Made by a program: the position numbers and the translations under genes | Shown: positions 16,851 to 27,115 of the stretch, one piece after another | How positions within the stretch are numbered: the first letter of the stretch is position 1 | Layout: each line of letters starts with the position of its first letter | The notes under the pieces: generated by a model | Databases searched by the model: none | The model's input: only the letters and a program-made list of their open reading frames with translations | What the model was told of the DNA's origin: nothing | From: Streptomyces megasporus | GTDB taxonomy: Bacteria > Actinomycetota > Actinomycetes > Streptomycetales > Streptomycetaceae | Reading direction: 5' to 3' | DNA: 64,000 bases | NCBI RefSeq assembly: GCF_000718985.1 | Contig: NZ_JODL01000005.1 | Span: 62,001 to 126,000 of the forward strand

Positions 16851-17930
16851 GTGAACACACCCGTACACGACCAGGACCCGACGGCCCCGGCACCGGAGGG
16901 CGCCGTACGCCCCGCCCGCGCCGGCCGCGCCGTCGTCGTGGAACGGCCCGGCGTCCATCGGCTGGTGGAGGTGGAGCGCGCCGAGCCCGGCCCCGGCGAG
17001 GCACGGGTGGCGGTGTACGCGGCGGGGATCTGCGGCAGCGACCGCGAGGTGTACGCCGGGACGCGCGCCGAGGGCTACGTCCGCTACCCCGTGATCCCCG
17101 GTCACGAGTGGTCCGGCACGGTGGACGCGGTCGGCCCCGGCGTCGATCCGGCGCTGGTGGGCCGGAAGGTGGTGGGCGAGGGGTTCCGCGCCTGCCTGGT
17201 CTGCGACCGCTGCCGGGAGGGCGCCACCAGCCTGTGCGGCGGAGGCTACGAGGAGACCGGCTTCACCCGGCCCGGCGCCTTCGCCGACGCCCTCGTCCTG
17301 CCGGCCCGGCTGCTGCACGTCCTCGACGACCGGGCCGACCTGCGCTCCGCGGCGCTGTTGGAGCCCGCCGCCGTGGTCGCCGCGGCGGTGCTGGCGGGCG
17401 AGCCCCGCTCCGGGGAGCGCGTCGCCGTGGTCGGCGCGGGCACGCTCGGCCTGCTGGCCGTCCAGTTGCTGGCCGCCGTCTCCCCCGCCGAGCTGCTGGT
17501 GGTCGATCCCCGTGTGCAGCGCGCCGAGCAGGCGCTGTCCATGGGCGCCACCCGGGCGCTGGCCCCGTCGGACGCCGAGGGGCTGCGCGGCCGTCACGAC
17601 CTGGTGGTGGAGACCGCGGGCGCGCCCACCACCGCGCACGACGCCTGCCTGCTGGCCCGGCGCGGCGGGCGGGTGGTGCTGACCGGCCTGCCCGAGCCCG
17701 GCGCGCTGGGCATCGATCCCGTCCACCTGACCGTCGGCCAGCTCACCGTCCGGTCCGTCTTCGGCGCTCCGCCCGCCGCCTGGGCGCACGCGGTACGGGC
17801 CTTCGACACCGGGCTGCTGGCGCCCGCCGCCCTGATCACCCACGAGCTGCCGTTGGACGGTTTCGCCGAGGCCGTCGCGTTGGTCGGCAGCGGCGATCCG
17901 GGGGTCGGCAAGGTCCTGCTGCGGCCCTGA
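16851..17930 (+). CDS. Zinc-dependent medium-chain dehydrogenase
   Basis: A 359-residue MDR-family dehydrogenase. Catalytic zinc ligands are C61 in GICGSDREVYAG and H85-E86 in GHEWSG. The structural zinc cysteines are C115, C118, C121 and C129. The Rossmann motif VAVVGAGTLGLLAVQ starts near residue 194. Relatives oxidise sugars, alditols or aldonates with NAD(P)+. Between a sugar-acid dehydratase and a monosaccharide importer, a sugar 1-dehydrogenase or polyol dehydrogenase role is the simplest reading. The GTG at 16851 has GGGGAGGA upstream, 145 bp after the dehydratase gene, so the two genes are probably co-transcribed. Confidence 0.82.
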   Translation: MNTPVHDQDPTAPAPEGAVRPARAGRAVVVERPGVHRLVEVERAEPGPGEARVAVYAAGICGSDREVYAGTRAEGYVRYPVIPGHEWSGTVDAVGPGVDPALVGRKVVGEGFRACLVCDRCREGATSLCGGGYEETGFTRPGAFADALVLPARLLHVLDDRADLRSAALLEPAAVVAAAVLAGEPRSGERVAVVGAGTLGLLAVQLLAAVSPAELLVVDPRVQRAEQALSMGATRALAPSDAEGLRGRHDLVVETAGAPTTAHDACLLARRGGRVVLTGLPEPGALGIDPVHLTVGQLTVRSVFGAPPAAWAHAVRAFDTGLLAPAALITHELPLDGFAEAVALVGSGDPGVGKVLLRP

Positions 17931-18019
17931 CCGCCCCGCCCGTCCCGCGCGGGCCGCCCCCGACCCACGTCACACCCTCACTCGCCAACGACGTACGAGA
18001 CACCGAACCTGGGAGCATC

Positions 18020-18997
18020 GTGACCGACGCGTCCACTCCACTGCCCGGCTCGCCCGCCGGCCGCCGCCCCGGCGAGACCGCCCTCGCCGCCCTCGGCCAC
18101 CCCGTCCCGCCCCTGAACCCCTCCGACGCGTCCCCGCACGCCTTCCCCGACGGCGGCACCTGGCGCACCGAGATCCCCTCCGTGGAGGGGCCGGAGGCAC
18201 TGGCCACCGTGTTGAAGGAGGCCGAGACCCTCGGCGTCCCCGTCCACCGCATCAGCCAGGGCAGCGGTGTGTGGATGTTGAGCGACGCCGAGATCACCGA
18301 GATGGTCGGGGCCTGCGCCGAACACGACGTCGAGCTGTGCCTGTTCACCGGCCCGCGCGGCACCTGGGACACCGGCGCCGGGACCCGCACCCTCTCGGGC
18401 GGCGCGGGGCTGCGCGCCCGCGGCCACGACGCGCTCGCCGGGTGCGTCGAGGACGCCGTGCGCGCGACCGAACTCGGCGTGCGCTGCCTGCTGGTGGCCG
18501 ACGAGGGCGTGCTGCTGACCCTGCACCGGCTGCGGACGCGGGGCGTGCTGCCCGCCGACACCACCCTCAAGGTCTCGGCGCTCATCGGCCCGGTGAACCC
18601 CGCCTCGTACTCCGTCTACGAACGTCTGGGCGCCGACTCGATCAACATCCCCTCCGACCTGACCCTGGAGCACCTGACCGAGATCCGCCGGGTCAGCCGC
18701 GCCCCGATGGACTTCTACCTGGAGGCCCCCGACGACCTCGGCGGCTACGTGCGGATGTACGACGTCGCCGAGTTGATCCGGCGCGGCGCGCCGATCTACC
18801 TCAAGTTCGGTCTCAGCAAGGCCCCCGGCCTCTACCCCTACGGCGCGCACCTGCGCGACGTGACCCTGGACACCGCGCGCGAGCGGGTCCGCCGCGGACG
18901 TCTCGCCCTGGACCTGCTGGCCCGCCTCGGCGCCGACACCGGGATGTCCCCCCTCGGCTCCCGACTGCCCGGCCCGCTCGACCGCTTCCCCGACTGA
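18020..18997 (+). CDS. TIM-barrel-like protein of unknown function in the sugar operon
   Basis: A 325-residue cytoplasmic protein I cannot assign to an enzyme. It is rich in alternating beta/alpha segments such as [63 protein letters not shown] and [20 protein letters not shown]. This suggests a TIM barrel, faintly like the U32-peptidase-type fold. Strongly patterned charged residues ([22 protein letters not shown]) look like a conserved ligand pocket. The GTG at 18020 has GGGAG upstream. It sits between the dehydrogenase and the ChvE-type binding protein, so a step in catabolism of the imported sugar, for example acting on the 2-keto-3-deoxy acid, is a reasonable guess and no more. Confidence 0.7.
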   Translation: MTDASTPLPGSPAGRRPGETALAALGHPVPPLNPSDASPHAFPDGGTWRTEIPSVEGPEALATVLKEAETLGVPVHRISQGSGVWMLSDAEITEMVGACAEHDVELCLFTGPRGTWDTGAGTRTLSGGAGLRARGHDALAGCVEDAVRATELGVRCLLVADEGVLLTLHRLRTRGVLPADTTLKVSALIGPVNPASYSVYERLGADSINIPSDLTLEHLTEIRRVSRAPMDFYLEAPDDLGGYVRMYDVAELIRRGAPIYLKFGLSKAPGLYPYGAHLRDVTLDTARERVRRGRLALDLLARLGADTGMSPLGSRLPGPLDRFPD

Positions 18998-19073
18998 CCC
19001 GGCCGGCCCGACCGCCTCGCCCCCTCGGCACTCCGCTCGCCCCCACCACCCACACGGAGGGAACCGAACCGAC

Positions 19074-20183
19074 ATGCGCACCCGCACCCGCACCGCCAGA
19101 GCCCCCCTGGCCCTCGGCGCCGCCCTCGCCCTCGCGCTCACCGCCTGCGGCCAGAGCTCCGAGGGCGGCAGCAAGGCCGGTGACGACGACCCCAAGGGCG
19201 GCACCATCGGCATCGCCATGCCCACCAAGTCCTCCGAGCGGTGGATAGCCGACGGAAAGAACATGGTGAAGGCGTTCGAGGCCAAGGGCTACAAGGCCGA
19301 TCTGCAGTACGGCGACGACAAGGTGGAGAACCAGGTCGCGCAGCTCGAGAACATGATCTCCAAGGGGCACGAGGCGCTGGTGGTCGCCGCGATCGACGGC
19401 TCCTCCCTGACCGACGTGCTCCGCCGCGCCGAGGAGGCGGGCATCCCCGTCATCGCCTACGACCGGCTCATCCGCGGCACCGGGGACGTCGACTACTACG
19501 CCACCTTCGACAACTTCAAGGTCGGCGAACTCCAGGGACGGTACATCGTCGACGCGCTGAAGCTGGAGGAGAACAAGGGGGAGAAGTTCAACCTGGAGCT
19601 GTTCGCCGGCTCGCCGGACGACAACAACACCGGCTTCTTCTTCCGCGGCGCGATGAACGTGCTGAAGCCCCACATCGACGACGGGCGGCTCGTCGTCCGC
19701 AGCGGCCAGACGGCGATGAACCAGGTCACCACCCTGCGCTGGGACGGCGGCACCGCCCAGAAGCGGATGGACGACCTGCTCAGCCGCCACTACGGCGGCG
19801 AGCGCGTGGACGCGGTGCTCTCCCCCTACGACGGCATCTCGATCGGCGTCATCTCGGCCCTGAAGAGCGCCGGTTACGGCACCGCGGCCAAGCCCTACCC
19901 CGTCGTCACCGGGCAGGACGCCGAGTTGGCCTCCGTCAAGTCGATCATCGCCGGGCAGCAGACCCAGACCGTCTTCAAGGACACCCGCGAACTCGCCCGA
20001 CGCGCCGTGGAGATGACCGACGCCGTGCTGAACGGCGACAAGCCGGAGGTCAACGACACAGAGTCCTACGACAACGGCGTCAAGACCGTCCCGGCCTACC
20101 TGCTGGAACCGGTCAGCATCGACAAGTCCAACACCGACCTGCTCGTGGACGAGGGCTACTACACCGCCGACCAGCTCGCGTAG
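19074..20183 (+). CDS. chvE: ChvE-type monosaccharide-binding lipoprotein
   Basis: A 369-residue periplasmic-type sugar-binding protein anchored as a lipoprotein. The signal peptide ends in the lipobox LTAC with Cys25. The mature fold belongs to the type 1 sugar-binding family ([61 protein letters not shown]). The YDRLI and [14 protein letters not shown] segments match the ChvE/multiple-monosaccharide subgroup, which binds arabinose, galactose, xylose, glucose or fucose. It is followed by the matching ATPase and permease genes, forming a complete CUT2 importer. The ATG at 19074 has GGAGGGAACC upstream. Confidence 0.92.
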   Translation: MRTRTRTARAPLALGAALALALTACGQSSEGGSKAGDDDPKGGTIGIAMPTKSSERWIADGKNMVKAFEAKGYKADLQYGDDKVENQVAQLENMISKGHEALVVAAIDGSSLTDVLRRAEEAGIPVIAYDRLIRGTGDVDYYATFDNFKVGELQGRYIVDALKLEENKGEKFNLELFAGSPDDNNTGFFFRGAMNVLKPHIDDGRLVVRSGQTAMNQVTTLRWDGGTAQKRMDDLLSRHYGGERVDAVLSPYDGISIGVISALKSAGYGTAAKPYPVVTGQDAELASVKSIIAGQQTQTVFKDTRELARRAVEMTDAVLNGDKPEVNDTESYDNGVKTVPAYLLEPVSIDKSNTDLLVDEGYYTADQLA

Positions 20184-20210
20184 CCCGCCCGAGACCACCG
20201 GGAGACGACC

Positions 20211-21776
20211 ATGAGCAGCGTTCTGGAAATGCGCTCCATCACCAAGACCTTCCCCGGGGTCAGAGCGCTGTCCGGGGTGAACCTGACCGTCCGCAGCGGC
20301 GAGATCCACGCCGTCTGCGGCGAGAACGGCGCGGGCAAGTCGACGCTGATGAAGGTGCTCAGCGGTGTCCACCCGCACGGCGGCTACGAGGGGGAGATCC
20401 TCTTCGAGGGCGAGCCGTGCGCGTTCCGCGACATCCGGGCCAGCGAGCGGCGCGGCATCGTCATCATCCACCAGGAACTCGCCCTGGTCCCCTACCTCTC
20501 CATCGCCGAGAACATCTTCCTCGGCAACGAGCACGCCCGGCGCGGCGTCATCCGGTGGAACGAGACCGTCCGCCACGCCGCCGAGCTGATGCGCCGGGTC
20601 GGGCTCCACGAGAACCCGCAGACCCGCGTCGCCGACATCGGCGTGGGCAAGCAGCAACTGGTGGAGATCGCCAAGGCCCTGGCCAAGAGGGTCAGGCTGC
20701 TGATCCTGGACGAGCCGACCGCCGCGCTCAACGACGAGGACAGCGCCAAGCTCCTCGACCTCCTCCTGGAACTGCGGTCCCAGGGCATCGCCTGCATCCT
20801 CATCTCCCACAAGCTGGGCGAGGTCCGGCGCGTCGCCGACACCGTCACCGTCCTGCGCGACGGGCGGACGATCGAGACGCTGTCCGTCCGCCCCTCCCCG
20901 GGAGCTCCCGCGGAGGTCTCGGAGGACCGGATCATCCGCGGCATGGTGGGCCGGGACCTGGACCACCGCTTCCCCGAACGCACCCCCTACCGGGGCGAGG
21001 GAGCCGGGGCCGTCGCGCTGGAGATCTCCGGCTGGACGGTCCGCCACCCCATCGACCACCAGCGGAAGGTCGTCGACGACGTGTCGCTGACGGTGCGGCG
21101 CGGCGAGATCGTCGGCGTCGCCGGGCTGATGGGCGCGGGCCGCACCGAGTTGGCGATGAGCGTCTTCGGGCGCTCCTACGGGGTGTACGCGGGCGGGACG
21201 GTCCGGCTGAACGGCCGGGAGGTCGACACCCGCACCGTCCCCGCCGCGGTCGCCGCGGGCCTCGCGTACGTCACCGAGGACCGCAAGACCTACGGGCTGA
21301 ACCTGATCGACACCGTCAGCCGCAACATCTCGCTGGCCTCGCTGCCCGGTCTCGCCCGGGCCGGGATCGTCGACGAGCACCGGGAGCGGCGGGTCGCCGA
21401 GCGGTACCGGGCGTCGATGAACATCAAGACCCCGACCGTCTTCGAGCAGGTCGGCCGGCTCAGCGGCGGCAACCAACAGAAGGTCGTGCTCGGCAAGTGG
21501 GTGCACGCCGACCCGGAGGTGCTGATCCTCGACGAGCCCACGCGCGGCATCGACGTCGGGGCGAAGTACGAGATCTACACCGTCGTCGACCGGCTCGCCG
21601 CCCAGGGCAAGGCGGTGTTGATGATCTCCTCGGAGCTGCCGGAGCTGCTGGGGATGTGCGACCGGATCTACACCATGGCGGCCGGTCGGCTGACCGGCGA
21701 GGTGTCCCGCGAGGACGCGAGCCAGGAAGTACTGATGCGCCACATGACGATGGACAGAAGCCGAGGTCCCCGATGA
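20211..21776 (+). CDS. mmsA: Multiple-monosaccharide ABC transporter ATPase (two ABC domains)
   Basis: A 521-residue fused double ATPase of the CUT2 family. In the first half, Walker [10 protein letters not shown] is at residues 37-45, the signature region reads [13 protein letters not shown], and Walker B is [11 protein letters not shown]. The second half has a degenerate Walker A ([12 protein letters not shown]) but an intact signature [14 protein letters not shown] and Walker [14 protein letters not shown], as usual for this family. It powers import of sugars bound by the ChvE-type protein. The ATG at 20211 has GGGAG upstream, and the stop overlaps the permease start as ATGA. Confidence 0.94.
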   Translation: MSSVLEMRSITKTFPGVRALSGVNLTVRSGEIHAVCGENGAGKSTLMKVLSGVHPHGGYEGEILFEGEPCAFRDIRASERRGIVIIHQELALVPYLSIAENIFLGNEHARRGVIRWNETVRHAAELMRRVGLHENPQTRVADIGVGKQQLVEIAKALAKRVRLLILDEPTAALNDEDSAKLLDLLLELRSQGIACILISHKLGEVRRVADTVTVLRDGRTIETLSVRPSPGAPAEVSEDRIIRGMVGRDLDHRFPERTPYRGEGAGAVALEISGWTVRHPIDHQRKVVDDVSLTVRRGEIVGVAGLMGAGRTELAMSVFGRSYGVYAGGTVRLNGREVDTRTVPAAVAAGLAYVTEDRKTYGLNLIDTVSRNISLASLPGLARAGIVDEHRERRVAERYRASMNIKTPTVFEQVGRLSGGNQQKVVLGKWVHADPEVLILDEPTRGIDVGAKYEIYTVVDRLAAQGKAVLMISSELPELLGMCDRIYTMAAGRLTGEVSREDASQEVLMRHMTMDRSRGPR

Positions 21777-23002
21777 AGACCGCCCCGACCAAGACCGAAG
21801 GCAGCGGCGAGCCCCGCTCGGGGGGAAGCACCGCCGGCGCCCTGCTCGTGCGCACCGTGCGCGCCAACATGCGGCAGTACGGGATGCTCGTCGCGCTGGC
21901 GCTGATCGTCGTGCTGTTCCAGATATGGACCGACGGCAACCTCCTCAAGCCCGTCAACGTGTCCAACATCGTCCAGCAGAACAGCTACATCCTCATCCTG
22001 GCCATGGGCATGATGATCGTGATCATCGCCGGCCACATCGACCTGTCCGTCGGCTCGCTGGCCGCCTTCGTCGGCGCGGCGGCGGCCGTGATGATGGTCG
22101 AGTACGACATGGCCTGGCCCCTGGCGCTGGCGTGCTCCCTGCTGATCGGCGCGTTGGCGGGCGCCTGGCAGGGCTTCTGGATCGCCTACGTGGGCATCCC
22201 CTCGTTCATCGTGACGCTCGCCGGGATGCTGCTGTTCCGCGGCGGCACCCAGATCCTGCTGGAGGGCCAGTCCCTGGCGCCCTTCCCGCGGGGCTTCCAG
22301 AACCTCAGCCAGGGCTTCCTGCCCGAGGGCGGCCCGCTCTCCGACTACCACGACCTGACGGTGCTCATCGGCGTGGTCGTGGTGGCGGTCGTGCTGGTCC
22401 AGCAGTGGCGCGACCGCCGCCGGCAGCAGGCGTACGAGCTGGAGGTGCTGCCGCTGAACCTGTTCGTCCTCAAGTGCGTGGCGATCGTGGCGGCGGTGCT
22501 GGCGTTCACCCTCACCCTGGCCAGCTACCGGGGCGTCCCGGTGGTGCTGCTCGTCATGTGCGCGATCCTGATCGGGCTGGGTTTCGTGATGCGCAACGCC
22601 GTCATCGGCCGCCACGTGTACGCGCTGGGCGGCAACAAGGCCGCGGCCAGGCTGTCGGGCGTGAAGGACGCCCGGGTCACCTTCCTGGTCTTCGTCAACA
22701 TGGGTGTGCTGGCGGCGCTGGCGGGCTGCGTGTACGCCGCCCGGCTCAACGCCGGCACCCCGCAGGCGGGCATCAACTTCGAACTGGAGGCGATCGCCGC
22801 GGCGTTCATCGGCGGCGCCTCCATGAGCGGGGGCGTGGGTACCGTGCTGGGTGCCGTCATCGGCGGTCTGGTGCTCGGCGTGCTCAACAACGGCATGTCC
22901 CTGGTGGGCATCGGTACCGACTACCAGCAGGTCATCAAGGGCCTGGTCCTGCTGGCGGCGGTGGGATTCGACGTCTGGAACAAGCGAAAGGTGGGCACGT
23001 GA
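21773..23002 (+). CDS. mmsB: Multiple-monosaccharide ABC transporter permease
   Basis: A 409-residue integral membrane permease with about ten hydrophobic segments. It has the GHIDLSVGS motif typical of the RbsC/XylH/MmsB family and the C-terminal [17 protein letters not shown] loop that contacts the ATPase. The start ATG at 21773 overlaps the ATPase stop and its own stop overlaps the GTG of the epimerase gene, so translation is coupled through the operon. The length fits the longer MmsB subgroup rather than the shorter RbsC. It completes the ChvE-MmsAB importer. Confidence 0.94.
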   Translation: MKTAPTKTEGSGEPRSGGSTAGALLVRTVRANMRQYGMLVALALIVVLFQIWTDGNLLKPVNVSNIVQQNSYILILAMGMMIVIIAGHIDLSVGSLAAFVGAAAAVMMVEYDMAWPLALACSLLIGALAGAWQGFWIAYVGIPSFIVTLAGMLLFRGGTQILLEGQSLAPFPRGFQNLSQGFLPEGGPLSDYHDLTVLIGVVVVAVVLVQQWRDRRRQQAYELEVLPLNLFVLKCVAIVAAVLAFTLTLASYRGVPVVLLVMCAILIGLGFVMRNAVIGRHVYALGGNKAAARLSGVKDARVTFLVFVNMGVLAALAGCVYAARLNAGTPQAGINFELEAIAAAFIGGASMSGGVGTVLGAVIGGLVLGVLNNGMSLVGIGTDYQQVIKGLVLLAAVGFDVWNKRKVGT

Positions 23003-24168
23003 GCACCAGCAGACGCGCAGTGATCACGGCTGCCGCGGCGGCCGGGTTGACGGCCGCCGCGGCCGTGGGGCCGGGAGCGGGAGAGGCGCACGCCAAGCCC
23101 GGCGATCCGTCCCCGCCACGGCGGAAACGGTTCGGCGAGCTGGCGGACGGCACCGCGGTGGACGTCTGGACCCTGGCGTGCGGCGGCACCCGGCTGAAGG
23201 TGCTGTCCTACGGCGGTGTCGTGCAGTCCCTGGAGGTGCCCGACCGCGACGGCCGGTACGCCAACGTCTCGCTCGGCTTCTCCGACCTGGCCTCCTACGT
23301 GGAGAGGTCGCCGTACTTCGGCGCGCTCATCGGCCGTTACGGCAACCGCGTCGCCGACGGTCGCTTCACGCTCGACGGGCGGACGTACGAGCTGCCCCGC
23401 AACGACAACGGGCACAGCCTGCACGGCGGCGACCAGGGGTTCCACACCCGGGTGTGGCGGGTGGAGCCGTTCACCCGACGCGGCGAGGTCGGGCTGGTCC
23501 TGACCCGCACCAGCCCCGATGGCGAGATGGGCTACCCGGGGACGCTTCAGGTCCGGGTGGAGTACACGGTGACCCGGCAGGGCGACTTCCGGATCGACTA
23601 CGAGGCCGTCACCGACAAGCCCACCGTCGTCAACCTCACCAACCACACCTACTTCAACCTCGCCGGCGAGGGCGCCGGAAGCGTCCTGGACCACCGTCTG
23701 GAGGTGGCCGCCTCCCGCTACACCCCGGTCGGGAGGACGCTGATCCCCACCGGCGAGTTGGCGCGGGTCGCGGGCACGCCGTTCGACTTCCGCCGGGCCA
23801 AGCCGATCGGGGCGGACATCCGCGAGGCGCACGAGCAGATCCTGTTCGGTCAGGGCTACGACCACAACCTCGTGCTGGACAAGGGCATCACGGCCGAGCC
23901 GGAGCACATCGCCACCGTCACCGAGCCCGTCTCGGGCCGGGTGATGCGGATCGCCACCACCGAGCCGGGCGTGCAGTTCTACAGCGGCAACTTCCTCGAC
24001 GGCACCCTGGAGGGCACCTCGGGGCGGGTCTACCGGCAGGGCGACGGGTTCTGCCTGGAGACCCAGCACTTCCCCGACTCCCCCAACCAGCCCTCCTTCC
24101 CCACCACCGTGCTGCGTCCGGGGCAGACGTACCGGACCACGACGGTGCACTCCTTCTCCACCGAGTAG
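22999..24168 (+). CDS. galM: Exported aldose 1-epimerase
   Basis: A 389-residue galactose-mutarotase-type epimerase that interconverts alpha and beta anomers. The N-terminus is a Tat-type signal (TSRRAVITAAAAAGLTAAAA), so it acts outside the membrane. Active-site segments are ALIGRYGNRVADG, HSLHGG, NLTNHTYFNLAG (His) and the C-terminal FCLETQHFPDSPNQPSFP (Glu). The GTG at 22999 overlaps the permease stop as GTGA. Delivering the right anomer to the ChvE-type importer fits this position as the last gene of the operon. A perfect hairpin terminator follows. Confidence 0.9.
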   Translation: MSTSRRAVITAAAAAGLTAAAAVGPGAGEAHAKPGDPSPPRRKRFGELADGTAVDVWTLACGGTRLKVLSYGGVVQSLEVPDRDGRYANVSLGFSDLASYVERSPYFGALIGRYGNRVADGRFTLDGRTYELPRNDNGHSLHGGDQGFHTRVWRVEPFTRRGEVGLVLTRTSPDGEMGYPGTLQVRVEYTVTRQGDFRIDYEAVTDKPTVVNLTNHTYFNLAGEGAGSVLDHRLEVAASRYTPVGRTLIPTGELARVAGTPFDFRRAKPIGADIREAHEQILFGQGYDHNLVLDKGITAEPEHIATVTEPVSGRVMRIATTEPGVQFYSGNFLDGTLEGTSGRVYRQGDGFCLETQHFPDSPNQPSFPTTVLRPGQTYRTTTVHSFSTE

Positions 24169-24204
24169 CCGGCTCGGAGCGCTCCGCCCGGGGCGGTGAG
24201 CGTT

Positions 24205-24237
24205 CGGCGGGGCGGTCCTTCACGGGCCGCCCCGCCG
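24205..24237. terminator. Bidirectional terminator between the two sugar operons
   Basis: A perfect 11-bp stem: CGGCGGGGCGG at 24205-24215 and CCGCCCCGCCG at 24227-24237, with an 11-nt loop. It lies between the ends of the convergent epimerase and arabinofuranosidase genes and can stop transcription of both operons. Confidence 0.65.
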
Positions 24238-24272
24238 TCGTGTTCCCCGGGCGCCGCCGGCGCCCTACGGGG

Positions 24273-25769
24273 TCAGGCGAGTCGGATGACGTTCCACGAC
24301 ATCGGCTCCAGGACGGTGCGCAGCGCGCCGTCCTTCAGTTCGGTGCCCTCGCCGGGGTGCGGGGCGACCCGCTCGGGGTCGTCGAGGGTGTTGCGGGCCT
24401 CGGGGTCGGCGTCGGCCAGCACGCTGTGCTCGACGACGTCCTCCAGGGCGAGCCCGCGCAGGTCCACCTCCAGGGGCAGGGCGTCGCGCTGCCCGCGGTT
24501 GACGGCGAAGACGGTGACGGCCCCGCTGTCGTCCCGCACGGCGGTGGCGTGCAGCAGCGGCACCTCGCCGTACTTCGCGGTGGTGTACGTCGGCGACTCC
24601 ACCCGGACGTCCAGCACCTGCCCGCGTCCGTACCGGGAGGCCTGGGCGAAGGGGAAGAAGGTGGTCTGCCGCCAGGCCGGGCCGCCCGGCTCGGTCATGA
24701 TCGGGGCGATCACGTTGACGAGTTGGGCCAGGCAGGCGACGGTCACCCGGTCGGCGTGGCGCAGCAGGGCGATCAGCAGGGAGCCGAAGACCACGGCGTC
24801 GGTGACGGAGTACACGTCCTCCAGCAGCCTCGGCGCCTCCTCCCAGTCGGGCGGGGTCTGGGCGTGGTGGCGCCGCTGGTACCAGACGTTCCACTCGTCG
24901 AAGGAGAGGTTGATCCGCTTGGAGGACTTCAGGCGGGCGCCGACGTGGTCGCAGGTGGCGACCACGTTCTCGATGAAGGACTCCATGTCCACGGCGGAGG
25001 CCAGGAAGGAGTCGCGGTCGCCGTCGATCTCCTCGTAGTAGGCGTGGAGGGAGATGTGGTCCACCAGGTCGTAGGCCTCGGCCAGGACGGTGGCCTCCCA
25101 GGCGGCGAAGGTGGGCATGGCCTGGCTGGAGCTGCCGCAGGCGACCAGTTCGAGGGAGTCGTCGATCTGGCGCATGGCGCGCGCGGTCTCGGCGGCGAGC
25201 CGGCCGTACTCCTCGGCGGTCTTGTGGCCGGTCTGCCAGGGGCCGTCCATCTCGTTGCCCAGGCACCACAGCCGGATGCCGTAGGGCTCCTTGTCGCCGT
25301 GCGCGGCGCGGAGGTCGGAGAGCGTGGTGCCGCCGGGGTGGTTGGCGTACTCCAGCAACTCCCTGGCCTCCTGCACGCCGCGGGTGCCGAGGTTGACGGC
25401 CAGCATGGGCTCGCCGCCGACCTTGCGCACGAAGTCCATGTACTCGGACAGGCCGAAGCGGTTGGTCTCCAGCGAGCGCCAGGCGGGGTCCAGGCGGCGG
25501 GGACGCCGGTCGACGGGGCCGACGCCGTCCTCCCAGCGGTAGCCGGAGACGAAGTTGCCGCCGGGGTAGCGGATGGCGGTCACACCCAGTTCACGGACCA
25601 GGTCCAACACGTCGGTGCGCAGGCCCTGTTCGTCGGCGGACGGATGTCCGGGCTCAAAGACGCCCGTGTAGACGCAGCGGCCGAGGTGCTCCACGAAGGA
25701 GCCGAACAGCCGAGGGTCGACCTCGCCGATGGTGAAGGCGGGGTCGAGGGTGAACCGTGCGGTGCTCAT
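24273..25769 (-). CDS. abfA: GH51 alpha-L-arabinofuranosidase, intracellular
   Basis: A 498-residue GH51 enzyme that releases terminal alpha-L-arabinofuranose from arabino-oligosaccharides. The acid/base Glu173 is in WCLGNEMDGPWQ and the nucleophile Glu292 in FDEWNVWYQ. The N-terminal IRYPGGNFVSGYRWEDGVGP stretch is characteristic of the family. There is no signal peptide, so it acts in the cytoplasm on imported oligosaccharides. The ATG at 25769 has GGAAGGAATCC upstream; the frame extends further but only through the intergenic spacer. It is the last gene of a minus-strand operon with a secreted GH43 arabinanase and an oligosaccharide ABC importer. Confidence 0.94.
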   Translation of the reverse strand: MSTARFTLDPAFTIGEVDPRLFGSFVEHLGRCVYTGVFEPGHPSADEQGLRTDVLDLVRELGVTAIRYPGGNFVSGYRWEDGVGPVDRRPRRLDPAWRSLETNRFGLSEYMDFVRKVGGEPMLAVNLGTRGVQEARELLEYANHPGGTTLSDLRAAHGDKEPYGIRLWCLGNEMDGPWQTGHKTAEEYGRLAAETARAMRQIDDSLELVACGSSSQAMPTFAAWEATVLAEAYDLVDHISLHAYYEEIDGDRDSFLASAVDMESFIENVVATCDHVGARLKSSKRINLSFDEWNVWYQRRHHAQTPPDWEEAPRLLEDVYSVTDAVVFGSLLIALLRHADRVTVACLAQLVNVIAPIMTEPGGPAWRQTTFFPFAQASRYGRGQVLDVRVESPTYTTAKYGEVPLLHATAVRDDSGAVTVFAVNRGQRDALPLEVDLRGLALEDVVEHSVLADADPEARNTLDDPERVAPHPGEGTELKDGALRTVLEPMSWNVIRLA

Positions 25770-25878
25770 GGATTCCTTCCGTCGGGGACGGTCCGGTGTC
25801 GAGTGGGAGGTGTCGGGCGGGGAGGTGCCGGGGCGGGTGGGGCCGGGTGCGTGCGGCCCCACCCTGGGTTGAAAGGTT

Positions 25879-26877
25879 TCAGTAGGCTACCGGCCAGCCG
25901 TTGTCCCAGCGCAGCAGGTTGATGCCGAGGGTGGGCGAGCCGTTGTTGGCGCCGTCGTAGTAGTGGTAGACGAGCAGGTCGCCGTCGACGTCGGCGAGGA
26001 CCGACTGGCCGCCGGGGCCGACGATCCGGCCGTGGGTCTCCAGGACGACCGTGCCCCCGTTGTTCCGCATGTCCACGCCGTTGCGGTCGCGGAAGGGCCC
26101 GGTGGGGCTGGTGGAGCGGCCGACGCGGATGCTGTAGGTGCTGTCGGTGCCGGCGCAGCAGCGGTCGAAGGACGCGAAGAGGTAGTAGTGGCCACCGCGC
26201 TTGATCAGCGTCGGTCCCTCGATGCCGTTGCCGGTGGGGTTGCGGGCGGCGACGGAGTACAAGGTGCGGTCGCCGGGGTGCTGCTTGCCGGTGGCCGGGT
26301 CGATCCGGATCGTCTTGATCCCCGACCACCAGGAGCCGAAGGTCAGCCACCACGTGCCGTCGCCGTCGCCGAAGAGGTTGGGGTCGATGGCGTTGTAGCC
26401 CGAGGACGAGGTCGTGGCGTGGACCTGACCGTGGTCGGTCCAGGTGCCCGGAAGTCCGGTGGGGCTGGTGGCCACGCCGATGGCGGAGTGGCTGGAGCCG
26501 AAGGTGGAGAGGGAGTAGTACAGCCAGTACCGGCCGTTGTGTTTGGAGATGTCGGGCGCCCAGGGGCTCTGCTCGGGCGAGTACCGACTCCACCACGAGG
26601 GCGGGGTGCGGAACGCCGGTCCGGCGTGGGTGAAGTGGATCCGGTCGGTGGAGATACGGGCCTGGGGTCCGTCGTGGGTGGAGTACAGGACGTACCGGCC
26701 GTCGTCGAGGCGGATCATCGACGGGTCGTGGACGGAGACGTCACCGGTGACCCGGCCCGGGTTCGGGTAGGCGGTCGCGCTGCCGGGCACCAGGGCCACG
26801 AGCAGGCCCAGGAGGACGGCGACCAGCACGGTCGGGGAACGGCGGACGCGAACGCGCCCGCCCGGTCGGTCGTTCAT
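25879..26877 (-). CDS. Secreted GH43 endo-1,5-alpha-L-arabinanase
   Basis: A 332-residue secreted glycosidase. The Sec signal peptide spans about residues 12-36, ending in a SATA cleavage site. The five-bladed GH43 fold shows the three catalytic acids: Asp51 (VSVHDPSMIR), Asp165 (YNAIDPNLFG) and Glu220 (GIEGPTLIKR). The PEQSPWAPDISKHNGRYWLYYS segment is typical of endo-arabinanases. It would cut arabinan outside the cell into oligosaccharides for the adjacent ABC importer. It is the third function in an operon transporter-arabinanase-arabinofuranosidase. A 238-bp spacer with a tandem repeat separates it from the transporter genes, so it may also have its own promoter. Confidence 0.92.
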   Translation of the reverse strand: MNDRPGGRVRVRRSPTVLVAVLLGLLVALVPGSATAYPNPGRVTGDVSVHDPSMIRLDDGRYVLYSTHDGPQARISTDRIHFTHAGPAFRTPPSWWSRYSPEQSPWAPDISKHNGRYWLYYSLSTFGSSHSAIGVATSPTGLPGTWTDHGQVHATTSSSGYNAIDPNLFGDGDGTWWLTFGSWWSGIKTIRIDPATGKQHPGDRTLYSVAARNPTGNGIEGPTLIKRGGHYYLFASFDRCCAGTDSTYSIRVGRSTSPTGPFRDRNGVDMRNNGGTVVLETHGRIVGPGGQSVLADVDGDLLVYHYYDGANNGSPTLGINLLRWDNGWPVAY

Positions 26878-26886
26878 ACGGCTCCT

Positions 26887-26966
26887 TCGTCGGTCCTCGT
26901 TCGTCGTTGGTCGTTGGTCAGTCGTCGGTCGTCGTTGGTCGGTCGTCGTTGGTCGTCGGTCGTTCG
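26887..26966. repeat. GTCGTTGG-type short tandem repeats
   Basis: An 80-bp tract built of reiterated GTCGT(T)GG and GTCGTCG words in the spacer between the permease and arabinanase genes. Two perfect head-to-tail copies of GGTCGTCGTTGGTC occupy 26927-26940 and 26941-26954. There is no CRISPR-type spacing and no obvious coding role. Confidence 0.7.
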
Positions 26967-27115
26967 GGGCGCGCGGCGCCCCGAGGTCCCCTCGTGTCCG
27001 TGGTCGAGGGGACCGACGGGCCTCCTCTCGTCGTCGGGTTCGTCCGGTGGCCGCGGGCTCCTTCCGGGGCCCTCCCCGCGGCGCGGGTCCCGGCCCCGCT
27101 CGTCCCGCCGTCGCC

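Noticed and set aside
18813..21743. A 976-codon minus-strand frame across the ChvE/MmsA genes
   Set aside because: Antisense shadow of the binding-protein and ATPase genes; no recognisable motif.
26887..26966. Possible CRISPR array
   Set aside because: Repeats are 7-14 bp, contiguous and without unique spacers; no cas gene is present.
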